Source: Halictus rubicundus (taxonomy: Eukaryota; Arthropoda; Insecta; Hymenoptera; Halictidae). From it: a stretch of 64,000 nucleotides of DNA. This document shows positions 53,231 to 64,000 of this stretch, piece by piece. The translations under genes and the position numbers were made by a program. Position 1 is the first letter of the stretch; each line of letters opens with the position of its first letter. The stretch is taken from assembly GCF_050948215.1 (NCBI RefSeq), contig NW_027488581.1, positions 186,001-250,000 of the forward strand, written 5' to 3'. Under the pieces are notes generated by a model. It was not told the origin of the DNA, did no database searches, and saw only the letters and a program-made list of their open reading frames with translations.

Positions 53231-55325
53231 ATAGGATAGAGGATAGGATAGGATAGAGGATAGGATAGGATAGAGGATAGGATAGAGGATAGGATAGGAT
53301 AGCGTATTGTATAGGATAGAGGTTAGGATAGGGTAGAGGATAGGATAGGATAGAGTATAGTATAGGATAGAGGATAGGATAAACGATAGGATAGGATAAA
53401 CGATAGGACAGAGGATAGGATAGGATAGAGGATAGGACAGGATAGGATAGGATAAAGGATAGGACAGAGGATAGGATAGGATAGAGGATAGGACAGGATA
53501 GGATAGAGGATAGGATAGGATAGAGGATAGGATAGGATAGGATAGAGGATAGGATAGGATAGAGGATAGGATAGGATAGAGGATAGGATAGGACAGAGGA
53601 TAGGATAGGATAGAGGATAGGATAGGATAGAGGATAGGATAGGACAGAGGATAGGATAGGATAGAGGATAGGATAGGATAGAGGATAGGATAGGATAGAG
53701 GATAGGATAGGATAGAGAATAGGAACGGATATATGATATTATAGGATAGAGGATAGGATAGGATAGAGGATAGGATAGGATAGAGGATAGGATAGGATAG
53801 AGGATAGGATAGGATAGAGGATAGGATAGGATAGAGGATAGGATAGGATAGAGGATAGGATAGGATAGAGGATAGGATAGGACAGAGGATAGGATAGGAT
53901 AGAGGATAGGATAGGATAGAGGATAGCATAGGATAGAGGATAGGATAGGATAGAGGATAGAATAGGATAGAGTATAGGATAGGATATAGGATAGGATAGG
54001 ATAGAGGATAGGATAGGATAGAGGATAGGATAGGATAGAAGATAGGATGGGATATAGGATAGCATAGGATAGAGGATAGGATAGGATAGAGTATACGATA
54101 GGATAGAGGATAGGATAAACGATAGGAAAGGATAGAGGATAGGATACGACAGAGGATAGGATAGGATAAAGGATAGGTTAGGATAGAGGATAGGATAGGA
54201 TAGAGGATAGGATATGATAGAGGATAGGATAGAATAGAGGATAGGATAGGATAGAGGATAGGGTAGGATAGAGGATTGTATAGGCTAGAGGATAGGATAG
54301 GATAGAGGATAGGATAGGATAGAGGATTGGATAGGATAGAGGATAGGGTAGGATAGAGGATAGGATAGGACAGAGGATAGTTTAGGGGATTTGATAGGAT
54401 AGAGGATAGGATAGGATATAGGATAGGATAGGATAGAGGATAGGATAGGATAGAGGATAGGATAGGATAGTGGATAGGATAGGATAGAGGATAGGATAGG
54501 TTAGAGGATAGGATAGGATAGAGGATAGGATAGGATAGAGGATAGGATAGGATAGAGGATAGGATAGGATAGAGGATAGGATAGGATAGAGTATTGTATA
54601 GGATAGAGGATAGGTTAGGGTAGAGGATAGGATAGGATATAGTATAGTATAGGATAGAGGATAGGATAAACGATAGGATAGGATAAACGATAGGATAGGA
54701 TAGAGGATAGGATAGGACAGAGGATAGGATAGGATAGAGGATAGGATTTGATAGGATAGAGGATAGGATAGGATAGAAGATAGAATAGGATAGAGGATAG
54801 GATAGGATAGACGATAGGATAGGATAGAGGATAGGATAGGATAGAGGATAGGATAGGATAGAGGATAGGATAGGATAGAGGATAGGATAGTATAGAGGAT
54901 AGGATAGGATAGAGAATAGGATAGGATAGAGGATAGGATAGAGAATAGGAACGGATAGATGATATTATAGGATAGAGGATAGGATATGATAGAGTATACG
55001 GTATTATAGAGGGTAGGATAGGATAGAGCATAGGATAGGGGATTTGATAGGATAGAGGATAGGATAGGATAGAGGATCAGATAGGATAGAGGATAGTGTA
55101 GGATAGAGTATACGACATGATAGAGGATAGGATAGAGGATAGGATAGGATAGAGGATAGGATAGGATAGTGGATAGGATAGGATAGAGGATAGGATAGTA
55201 TAGAGGATTGTATAGGATAGAGGATAGGATAGGATAGAGGATAGGATAGGATAGAGGATAGGATACGATAGAGGATAGGGTAGGATAGAGGATAGGATAG
55301 GACAGAGGATAGTTTAGGGGATTTG
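53231..55325 (+). repeat. 2,095-bp tandem repeat, copy 2
   Basis: Second copy; similarity runs to 55,352. It includes substitutions such as GAGTATACGACATG near 55,110 (GAGGATACGACATG in copy 1) and GATAGTATAGAGG near 55,199. A shortened relative is at about 60,142-61,845. Confidence 0.88.
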
Positions 55326-55984
55326 ATAGGATAGAGGATAGGATAGGATAGAAGATAGGATAGGATATAGGATAGGATAGGATAGAGGATAGGATAGGAT
55401 AGAGGATAGGATAGGATACTGGATAGGCTAGGATAGAGGATAGGATAGGATAGAGGATAGGATAGGGTAGAGGATAGGATAGGATAGAGGATAGGATAGG
55501 ATAGAGGATAGGATAGGATAGAGTATTGTATAGGATAGAGGATAGGATAGGGTAGAGGATAGGATAGGATAGAGTATAGTATAGGATAGAGGATAGGATA
55601 AACGATAGGATAGGATAAACGATAGGATAGGATAGAGGATAGGATAGGACAGAGGATAGGAGAGGATAGAGGATAGGATTTGATAGGATAGAGGATAGGA
55701 TAGGATAGAAGATAGAATAGGATAGAGGATAGGATAGGATAGACGATGGGATAGGATAGAGGATAGGATAGGATAGAGGATAGGATAGGATAGAGAATAG
55801 GAACGGATAGATGATATTATAGGATAGAGGATAGGATATGATAGAGTATACGGTATTATAGAGGATAGGATAGAATAGAGGATAGGATAGGATAGAGGAT
55901 AGGATAGGATAGAGGATTGTATAGGATAGAGGATAGGATAGGATAGAGGATAGGATAGGATAGAGGATAGGATAGGATAGAGGA

Positions 55985-58900
55985 TAGAGGATAGGATAGA
56001 CGATAGGATAGGACAGAGGATAGTTTAGGGGATTTGATAGGATAGAGGATAGGATAGGATAGAAGATAGGATAGGATATAGGATAGGATAGGATACAGGA
56101 TAGGATAGGATAGAGGATAGGATAGGATAGAGGATAGGATAGGATAGAGGATAGGTTAGGATAGAAGATAGGATAGGATAGAGGATAGGATAGGATAGAG
56201 AATAGGAACGGATATATGATATTATAGGATAGAGGATAGGATAGGATAGAGGATAGAGGATAGGATAGGATAGAGGATAGAGGATAGGATAGGATAGAGG
56301 ATAGGATAGGATAGAGGATAGGATAGGATAGAGGATAGGATAGGATAGAGGATAGGATAGGATAGAGGATACGATAGGATAGAGGATAGGATAGGATAGA
56401 GGATAGGATAGGATAGAGGATAGGATAGGATAGAGGATAGGATAGAGAATAGGAACGGATAGATGATATTATAGGATAGAGGATAGGATACGATAGAGTA
56501 TACGGTATTATAGAGGGTAGGATAGGATAGAGCATAGGATAAGGGATTTGATAGGATAGAGGATAGGATAGGATAGAGGATAGAGGATAGGATAGGATAG
56601 AGGATAGAGGATAGGATAGGATAGAGGATAGGATAGGATAGAGGATAGGATAGGATAGAGGATAGGATAGGATAGAGGATACGATAGGATAGAGGATAGG
56701 ATAGGATAGAGGATAGGATAGGATAGAGGATAGGATAGGATAGAGGATAGGATAGAGAATAGGAACGGATAGATGATATTATAGGATAGAGGATAGGATA
56801 CGATAGAGGATAGGAGAGGATAGAGGATAGGATAGGATAGAGGATAGGATAGGATAGAGGATAGGATAGGATAGAGGATAGGATAGGACAGAGGATAGGA
56901 TAGGGGATTTGATAGTATAGAGGATAGGATAGAGGATTGGATAGAGGATAGGATAGAGGATAGGATAGGATAGAGGATAGGATAGGACAGAGGATAGGAT
57001 AGGACAGAGGATAGGATAGGATAGAGGATAGGATAGAGGATAGGATAGGATAGAGCATAGGATAGGATAGAGGATAGGATAGGATAGAGGATAGGAGAGG
57101 ATAGAGGATAGGATAGGATAGAGGATAGGATAGGATAGAGTATAGGATAGGATATAGGATAGGATAGGATAGAGGATAGGATAGGATAGAGGACAGGATA
57201 GGATAGAGGATAGGATAGGATAGAGGATAGGATAGGATAGAGGATAGGATAGGATAGAGGATAGGATAGGATAGAGAATAGGATAGAGGATAGGATAGGA
57301 TAGAGGATAGGATAGGATAGAGGATTGTATAGGATAGAGGATAGGATAGGATAGAGGATAGGATAGGATAGAGGATTGTATAGGATAGAGGATAGGATAG
57401 GATAGAGGATAGGATAGGATAGAGGATAGGATAGGATAGAGGATAGGATAGGATAGAGGATAGGGTAGGATAGAGGATAGGATAGGACAGAGGATAGGAT
57501 AGGGGATTTGATAGGATAGAGGATAGGATAGGATAGAAGATAGGATGGGATATAGGATAGCATAGGATAGAGGATAGGATAGGATAGAGTATACGATAGG
57601 ATAGAGGATAGGATAAACGATAGGAAAGGATAGAGGATAGGATACGACAGAGGATAGGATAGGATAAAGGATAGGTTAGGATAGAGGATAGGATAGGATA
57701 GAGGATAGGATATGATAGAGGATAGGATAGAATAGAGGATAGGATAGGATAGAGGATAGGGTAGGATAGAGGATTGTATAGGCTAGAGGATAGGATAGGA
57801 TAGAGGATAGGATAGGATAGAGGATTGGATAGGATAGAGGATAGGATAGGATAGAGAATAGGAACGGATATATGATATTATACGATAGAGGATAGGATAG
57901 GATAGAGGATAGAGGATAGGATAGAGGATAGGATAGGACAGAGGATAGTTTAGGGGATTTGATAGGATAGAGGATAGGATAGGATAGAAGATAGGATAGG
58001 ATATAGAATAGGATAGGATACAGGATAGGATAGGATAGAGGATAGGATAGGATAGAGGATAGGATAGGATAGAGGATAGGATAGAGGATAGGATAGGATA
58101 GCGTATTGTATAGGATAGAGGATAGGATAGGGTAGAGGATAGGATAGGATAGAGTATAGTATAGGATAGAGGATAGGATAAACGATAGGATAGGATAAAC
58201 GATAGGACAGAGGATAGGATAGGATAGAGGATAGGACAGGATAGGATAGGATAAAGGATAGGACAGAGGATAGGATAGGATAGAGGATAGGACAGGATAG
58301 GATAGAGGATAGGATAGGATAGAGGATAGGATAGGATAGGATAGAGGATAGGATAGGATAGAGGATAGGATAGGATAGAGGATAGGATAGGACAGAGGAT
58401 AGGATAGGATAGAGGATAGGATAGGATAGAGGATAGGATAGGACAGAGGATAGGATAGGATAGAGGATAGGATAGGATAGAGGATAGGATAGGATAGAGG
58501 ATAGGATAGGATAGAGAATAGGAACGGATATATGATATTATAGGATAGAGGATAGGATAGGATAGAGGATAGGATAGGATAGAGGATAGGATAGGATAGA
58601 GGATAGGATAGGATAGAGGATAGGATAGGATAGAGGATAGGATAGGATAGAGGATAGGATAGGATAGAGGATAGGATAGGATAGAGGATAGGATAGGACA
58701 GAGGATAGGATAGGATAGAGGATAGGATAGGATAGAGGATAGCATAGGATAGAGGATAGGATAGGATAGAGGATAGAATAGGATAGAGTATAGGATAGGA
58801 TATAGGATAGGATAGGATAGAGGATAGGATAGGATAGAGGATAGGATAGGATAGAAGATAGGATGGGATATAGGATAGCATAGGATAGAGGATAGGATAG

Positions 58901-61900
58901 GATAGAGTATACGATAGGATAGAGGATAGGATAAACGATAGGAAAGGATAGAGGATAGGATACGACAGAGGATAGGATAGGATAAAGGATAGGTTAGGAT
59001 AGAGGATAGGATAGGATAGAGGATAGGATATGATAGAGGATAGGATAGAATAGAGGATAGGATAGGATAGAGGATAGGGTAGGATAGAGGATTGTATAGG
59101 CTAGAGGATAGGATAGGATAGAGGATAGGATAGGATAGAGGATTGGATAGGATAGAGGATAGGGTAGGATAGAGGATAGGATAGGACAGAGGATAGTTTA
59201 GGGGATTTGATAGGATAGAGGATAGGATAGGATATAGGATAGGATAGGATAGAGGATAGGATAGGATAGAGGATAGGATAGGATAGTGGATAGGATAGGA
59301 TAGAGGATAGGATAGGTTAGAGGATAGGATAGGATAGAGGATAGGATAGGATAGAGGATAGGATAGGATAGAGGATAGGATAGGATAGAGGATAGGATAG
59401 GATAGAGTATTGTATAGGATAGAGGATAGGTTAGGGTAGAGGATAGGATAGGATATAGTATAGTATAGGATAGAGGATAGGATAAACGATAGGATAGGAT
59501 AAACGATAGGATAGGATAGAGGATAGGATAGGACAGAGGATAGGATAGGATAGAGGATAGGATTTGATAGGATAGAGGATAGGATAGGATAGAAGATAGA
59601 ATAGGATAGAGGATAGGATAGGATAGACGATAGGATAGGATAGAGGATAGGATAGGATAGAGGATAGGATAGGATAGAGGATAGGATAGGATAGAGGATA
59701 GGATAGTATAGAGGATAGGATAGGATAGAGAATAGGATAGGATAGAGGATAGGATAGAGAATAGGAACGGATAGATGATATTATAGGATAGAGGATAGGA
59801 TATGATAGAGTATACGGTATTATAGAGGGTAGGATAGGATAGAGCATAGGATAGGGGATTTGATAGGATAGAGGATAGGATAGGATAGAGGATCAGATAG
59901 GATAGAGGATAGTGTAGGATAGAGGATACGACATGATAGAGGATAGGATAGAGGATAGGATAGGATAGAGGATAGGATAGGATAGTGGATAGGATAGGAT
60001 AGAGGATAGGATAGTATAGAGGATTGTATAGGATAGAGGATAGGATAGGATAGAGGATAGGATAGGATAGAGGATAGGATACGATAGAGGATAGGGTAGG
60101 ATAGAGGATAGGATAGGACAGAGGATAGTTTAGGGGATTTGATAGGATAGAGGATAGGATAGGATAGAAGATAGGATAGGATATAGGATAGGATAGGATA
60201 GAGGATAGGATAGGATAGAGGATAGGATAGGATAGAGAATAGGAACGGATATATGATATTATAGGATAGAGGATAGGATAGGATAGAGGATAGGATAGGA
60301 TAGAGGATAGGATAGGATAGAGGATAGGATAGGATAGAGGATAGGATAGGATAGAGGATAGGATAGGATAGAGGATAGGATAGGATAGAGGATAGGATAG
60401 GACAGAGGATAGGATAGGATAGAGGATAGGATAGGATAGAGGATAGCATAGGATAGAGGATAGGATAGGATAGAGGATAGAATAGGATAGAGTATAGGAT
60501 AGGATATAGGATAGGATAGGATAGAGGATAGGATAGGATAGAGGATAGGATAGGATAGAAGATAGGATGGGATATAGGATAGCATAGGATAGAGGATAGG
60601 ATAGGATAGAGTATACGATAGGATAGAGGATAGGATAAACGATAGGAAAGGATAGAGGATAGGATACGACAGAGGATAGGATAGGATAAAGGATAGGTTA
60701 GGATAGAGGATAGGATAGGATAGAGGATAGGATATGATAGAGGATAGGATAGAATAGAGGATAGGATAGGATAGAGGATAGGGTAGGATAGAGGATTGTA
60801 TAGGCTAGAGGATAGGATAGGATAGAGGATAGGATAGGATAGAGGATTGGATAGGATAGAGGATAGGGTAGGATAGAGGATAGGATAGGACAGAGGATAG
60901 TTTAGGGGATTTGATAGGATAGAGGATAGGATAGGATATAGGATAGGATAGGATAGAGGATAGGATAGGATAGAGGATAGGATAGGATAGTGGATAGGAT
61001 AGGATAGAGGATAGGATAGGTTAGAGGATAGGATAGGATAGAGGATAGGATAGGATAGAGGATAGGATAGGATAGAGGATAGGATAGGATAGAGGATAGG
61101 ATAGGATAGAGTATTGTATAGGATAGAGGATAGGTTAGGGTAGAGGATAGGATAGGATATAGTATAGTATAGGATAGAGGATAGGATAAACGATAGGATA
61201 GGATAAACGATAGGATAGGATAGAGGATAGGATAGGACAGAGGATAGGATAGGATAGAGGATAGGATTTGATAGGATAGAGGATAGGATAGGATAGAAGA
61301 TAGAATAGGATAGAGGATAGGATAGGATAGACGATAGGATAGGATAGAGGATAGGATAGGATAGAGGATAGGATAGGATAGAGGATAGGATAGGATAGAG
61401 GATAGGATAGTATAGAGGATAGGATAGGATAGAGAATAGGATAGGATAGAGGATAGGATAGAGAATAGGAACGGATAGATGATATTATAGGATAGAGGAT
61501 AGGATATGATAGAGTATACGGTATTATAGAGGGTAGGATAGGATAGAGCATAGGATAGGGGATTTGATAGGATAGAGGATAGGATAGGATAGAGGATCAG
61601 ATAGGATAGAGGATAGTGTAGGATAGAGGATACGACATGATAGAGGATAGGATAGAGGATAGGATAGGATAGAGGATAGGATAGGATAGTGGATAGGATA
61701 GGATAGAGGATAGGATAGGATAGAGGATTGTATAGGATAGAGGATAGGATAGGATAGAGGATAGGATAGGATAGAGGATAGGATACGATAGAGGATAGGG
61801 TAGGATAGAGGATAGGATAGGACAGAGGATAGTTTAGGGGATTTGATAGGATAGAGGATAGGATAGGATAGAAGATAGGATAGGATATAGGATAGGATAG

Positions 61901-62310
61901 GATAGAGGATAGGATAGGATAGAGGATAGGATAGGATACTGGATAGGCTAGGATAGAGGATAGGATAGGATAGAGGATAGGATAGGGTAGAGGATAGGAT
62001 AGGATAGAGGATAGGATAGGATAGAGGATAGGATAGGATAGAGTATTGTATAGGATAGAGGATAGGATAGGGTAGAGGATAGGATAGGATAGAGTATAGT
62101 ATAGGATAGAGGATAGGATAAACGATAGGATAGGATAAACGATAGGATAGGATAGAGGATAGGATAGGACAGAGGATAGGAGAGGATAGAGGATAGGATT
62201 TGATAGGATAGAGGATAGGATAGGATAGAAGATAGAATAGGATAGAGGATAGGATAGGATAGACGATGGGATAGGATAGAGGATAGGATAGGATAGAGGA
62301 TAGGATAGGA
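55985..62310 (+). repeat. ~6.9-kb higher-order repeat, copy II
   Basis: It contains copies of both 2,095-bp repeats (about 58,030-60,141 and 60,142-61,845). The second lacks 391 bp (23 x 17) that held GCGTATTG and the GGACAGGATAGG units, so spacing between its two halves is 1,704 instead of 2,095 bp. The rare ATATTATACGATAG at 57,876 matches 50,982. The match ends at about 62,310, where AAGAGG replaces TAGAGA. Confidence 0.78.
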
Positions 62311-63578
62311 AAGAGGATAGGATAGGATAGAGGATAGGATAGGATAGATGATAGGATAGGATAGAGGATAGGATAGGATAGAGGATAGGATAGGATAGAG
62401 TATAGTATAGGATAGAGGATAGGATAAACGATAGGATAGGATAAACGATAGGATAGGATAGAGGATAGGATAGGACAGAGGATAGGATAGGATAGAGGAT
62501 AGGATTTGATAGGATAGAGGATAGGATAGGATAGAGGATCAGATAGGATAGAGGATAGGGTAGGATAGAGGATACGACATGATAGAGGATAGGATAGAGG
62601 ATAGGATAGGATAGAGGATAGGATAGGATAGTGGATAGGATAGGATAGAGGATAGGATAGGATAGAGAATAGGAACGGATAGATGATATTATAGGATAGA
62701 GGATAGGATATGATAGAGTATACGGTATTATAGAGGATAGGATAGAATAGAGGATAGGATAGGATAGAGGATAGGATAGGATAGAGGATTGTATAGGATA
62801 GAGGATAGGATAGGATAGAGGATAGGATAGGATAGAGGATAGGATAGGGTAGAGGATAGGATAAACGATAGGATAGGATAAACGATAGGATAGGATAGAG
62901 GATAGGATAGGACAGAGGATAGGATAGGATAGAGGATAGGATTTGATAGGATAGAGGATAGGATAGGATAGAAGATAGAATAGGTTAGAGGATAGGATAG
63001 GATAGACGATAGGATAGGATAGAGGATAGGATAGGATAAAGGATAGGATAGGATAGAGGATAGGATAGGATAGAGGATAGGATAGGATAGAGAATAGGAA
63101 CGGATATATGATATTATAGGATAGAGGATAGGATAGCTAATAGGAACGGATAGATGATATTATAGGATAGAGGATAGGATATGATAGAGTATACGGTATT
63201 ATAGATGGTAGGATAGCATAGAGCATAGGATAGGGGATTTGATAGGATAGAGGATAGGATAGGATAGAGGATCAGATAGGATAGAGGATAGGGTAGGATA
63301 GAGGATACGACATGATAGAGGATAGGATAGAGGATAGGATAGGATAGAGGATAGGATAGGATAGAGGATAGGGTAGGACAGAGGATAGTTTAGGGGATTT
63401 GATAGGATAGAGGATAGGATAGGATAGAAGATAGGATAGGATATAGGATAGGATAGGATAGAGGATAGGATAGGATAGAGGATAGGATAGGATAGAGTAT
63501 AGGATAGGATAGAGGATAGCATAGGATAGAGGATAGGATAGGATAGAGGATAGGATAGGATAGAGGATAGGATAGGAT

Positions 63579-63749
63579 GGAGGAAAGGATAGGATTGAGG
63601 ATAGATGATAGGATAGGATAGAGGATTGGATAGGATACAGGATAGGATAGGATAGAGGATAGGATAGGATGGAGGAAAGGATAGGATTGAGGATAGATGA
63701 TAGGATAGGATAGAGGATTGGATAGGATACAGGATAGGATAGGATAGAG
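63579..63749 (+). repeat. 92-bp direct repeat
   Basis: GGAGGAAAGG at 63,579 and 63,671 opens two near-identical stretches, 63,579-63,657 and 63,671-63,749. Both contain the GGATTGAGG and ATACAGG units otherwise seen at 42.6-44.9 kb. Confidence 0.8.
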
Positions 63750-63774
63750 AATAGGATAGGGGATTTGATAGGAT

Positions 63775-63876
63775 AGGTGATAGGATAAGATAGAAGATAA
63801 GATAGGATAGAGGATAGGATAGGATAGGTGATAGGATAAGATAGAAGATAAGATAGGATAGAGGATAGGATAGGAT
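63775..63876 (+). repeat. 51-bp direct repeat, two copies
   Basis: AGGTGATAGGATAAGATAG at 63,775 and 63,826 starts two identical 51-bp (3 x 17) units. They contain AGATAGAAGATAAGATAGG, a relative of the GATA-rich flavour A patch otherwise missing from the right array. Confidence 0.85.
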
Positions 63877-64000
63877 AGAGGATAGGATAGGTTAGAGGAT
63901 AGGATAGGATAGAGGATAGGATAGGATAGAGGATAGGATAGGATAGAGGATAGGATAAGATAGAGGATAGAGGATACGATAGGATACAGGATAGGATAGG

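Larger units (their letters stand above)
48870..55790 (+). repeat. ~6.9-kb higher-order repeat, copy I
   Basis: Box-to-box spacing to copy II is 7,151, 7,168 and 7,185 bp for the first three boxes (49,054, 49,284, 49,577). It then drops to 6,928/6,894 and returns to 6,911, and is 6,520 bp from about 53,700 on. The steps of 17 are single-unit differences. The start is placed at GGACAGAGGATAGTTTAGG and the start is approximate. Confidence 0.78.
45920..63165 (+). repeat. GGAACGG box family, 25 copies
   Basis: The box GAGAATAGGAACGGATA(T/G)ATGATATTATAGG is found with GGAACGG starting at 45,934, 46,210, 47,032, 47,262, 47,555, 49,054, 49,284, 49,577, 50,967, 51,627, 52,853, 53,722, 54,948, 55,800, 56,205, 56,452, 56,762, 57,861, 58,521, 59,764, 60,242, 61,468, 62,672, 63,097 and 63,143. 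Twelve read GGATATATG and thirteen GGATAGATG. Many of the second type are followed by GAGTATACGGTATTATAGAGG. It contains the odd palindrome ATATGATAT. The box is almost invariant and absent elsewhere in the window. Confidence 0.85.
1..64000 (+). repeat. 17-bp satellite array filling the window
   Basis: The entire window consists of tandem units with consensus GAGGATAGGATAGGATA, seen as GAGGATA followed by two GGATA pentamers. Dropping or adding pentamers gives 12-, 22- or longer units, and GAGGATAGAGGATA shows occasional 7-bp units. The consensus has 7 G, 7 A, 3 T and no C, so + strand GC skew is near its maximum. I found no inverted unit and no stretch of unrelated sequence. Single-base variants (C or T for the first G of GG, T for A, and others) mark subfamilies and allow larger duplications to be traced. 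No telomeric, transposon or gene remnant is visible. The array continues past both ends. Host identity cannot be read from the sequence; a eukaryotic chromosome is inferred from array size and hierarchy. Confidence 0.97.
43631..64000 (+). repeat. Flavour B array, right
   Basis: About 20.4 kb of more homogeneous 17-mers, with long runs of perfect consensus units broken by a limited set of variants: GGGGATTTGATAGG, AGTTTAGGGGATTTG, GATAAACGATAGG, GGATTGTATAGG, GATCAGATAGG, and the GGAACGG box (25 copies). The flavour A marker AAATGATA and the TGATAAGATAGAAGATAGG patch are absent until a related variant near the very end. Higher-order structure is described in separate entries. No gene is seen. 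Confidence 0.85.

Noticed and set aside
45920..63165. GGAACGG boxes as transposon ends or insertion target sites
   Set aside because: No element lies between them, there are no target-site duplications, and neighbouring 17-mers keep their order.
1..64000. CRISPR array
   Set aside because: Short regular repeats are present but there are no unique spacers between them; units abut directly.
1..64000. Telomere repeat (TTAGGG, TTAGG or a variant)
   Set aside because: The pentamer is GGATA, and TTAGGG occurs only as an isolated variant (for example near 52,519). Units are 17 bp, not 5 or 6.
1..64000. Human-type satellite II/III (GGAAT) or CENP-B box
   Set aside because: GGATA is not GGAAT, and the required TTCG...CGGG pattern of the 17-bp CENP-B box does not occur despite the equal length.

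Overview
The whole 64 kb window is one uninterrupted satellite DNA array. I see no protein-coding gene, RNA gene, transposon or unique sequence. The basic unit is a 17-bp head-to-tail repeat, GAGGATAGGATAGGATA on the + strand, built as GAGGATA + GGATA + GGATA. Units of 12 bp (one pentamer fewer) and 22 bp or more (extra pentamers) are interspersed. Every unit has the same orientation. C is almost absent from the + strand, so strand composition is extremely asymmetric. Long open frames fill the - strand only because the reverse complement of the unit has no stop codon in any frame. They encode a 17-residue periodic peptide and are not genes. An array of this size and hierarchy points to a eukaryotic chromosome, such as a heterochromatic, centromeric, subtelomeric or sex-chromosome block. 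Nothing in the window identifies the species. The array runs off both ends.

Two sequence flavours alternate. Flavour A (about 1-23,840; 25,690-41,910; 43,060-43,400) is diverged. It carries recurring variants such as a GATA-rich patch (TGATAAGATAGAAGATAGG) and ATCGGATAGGATAAATGATA. Flavour B (about 24,040-25,690; 42,099-43,060; 43,630-64,000) is more homogeneous. In its large right-hand array it carries 25 copies of a distinctive box, GGAACGGATA(T/G)ATGATATTATA. A ~300-bp transition element marks three of the A/B borders.

The units are organised in nested duplications. (1) 4,947-10,676: two and a third copies of a ~2.45-kb higher-order repeat, each with an AT-rich 188-bp patch followed by a run of 12-mers whose number differs between copies (8, 7, 10). 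(2) Two superblocks, I (about 10,676-25,632) and II (about 28,389-42,371), share most of their content. Each has its own private tandem duplications: 2,215, 800/885 and 1,497/1,650 bp in block I, and a nearly perfect 4,674-bp duplication in block II. Block II lacks about 1.3 kb of flavour B present in block I. (3) The spacer between the blocks (25,690-28,388) is a mosaic of the left 2.45-kb repeats. (4) The right array (43,630-64,000) holds a 1,500-bp repeat spaced 2,022 bp apart, a 2,095-bp tandem duplication, and a ~6.9-kb repeat that copied that duplication again with a 391-bp (23-unit) deletion.

The architecture fits repeated unequal exchange or replication-based amplification at several scales, with recent events inside each block. 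Boundaries were read by eye from landmark variants. They should be good to about 20 bp where I give exact numbers, and looser where I write 'about'.
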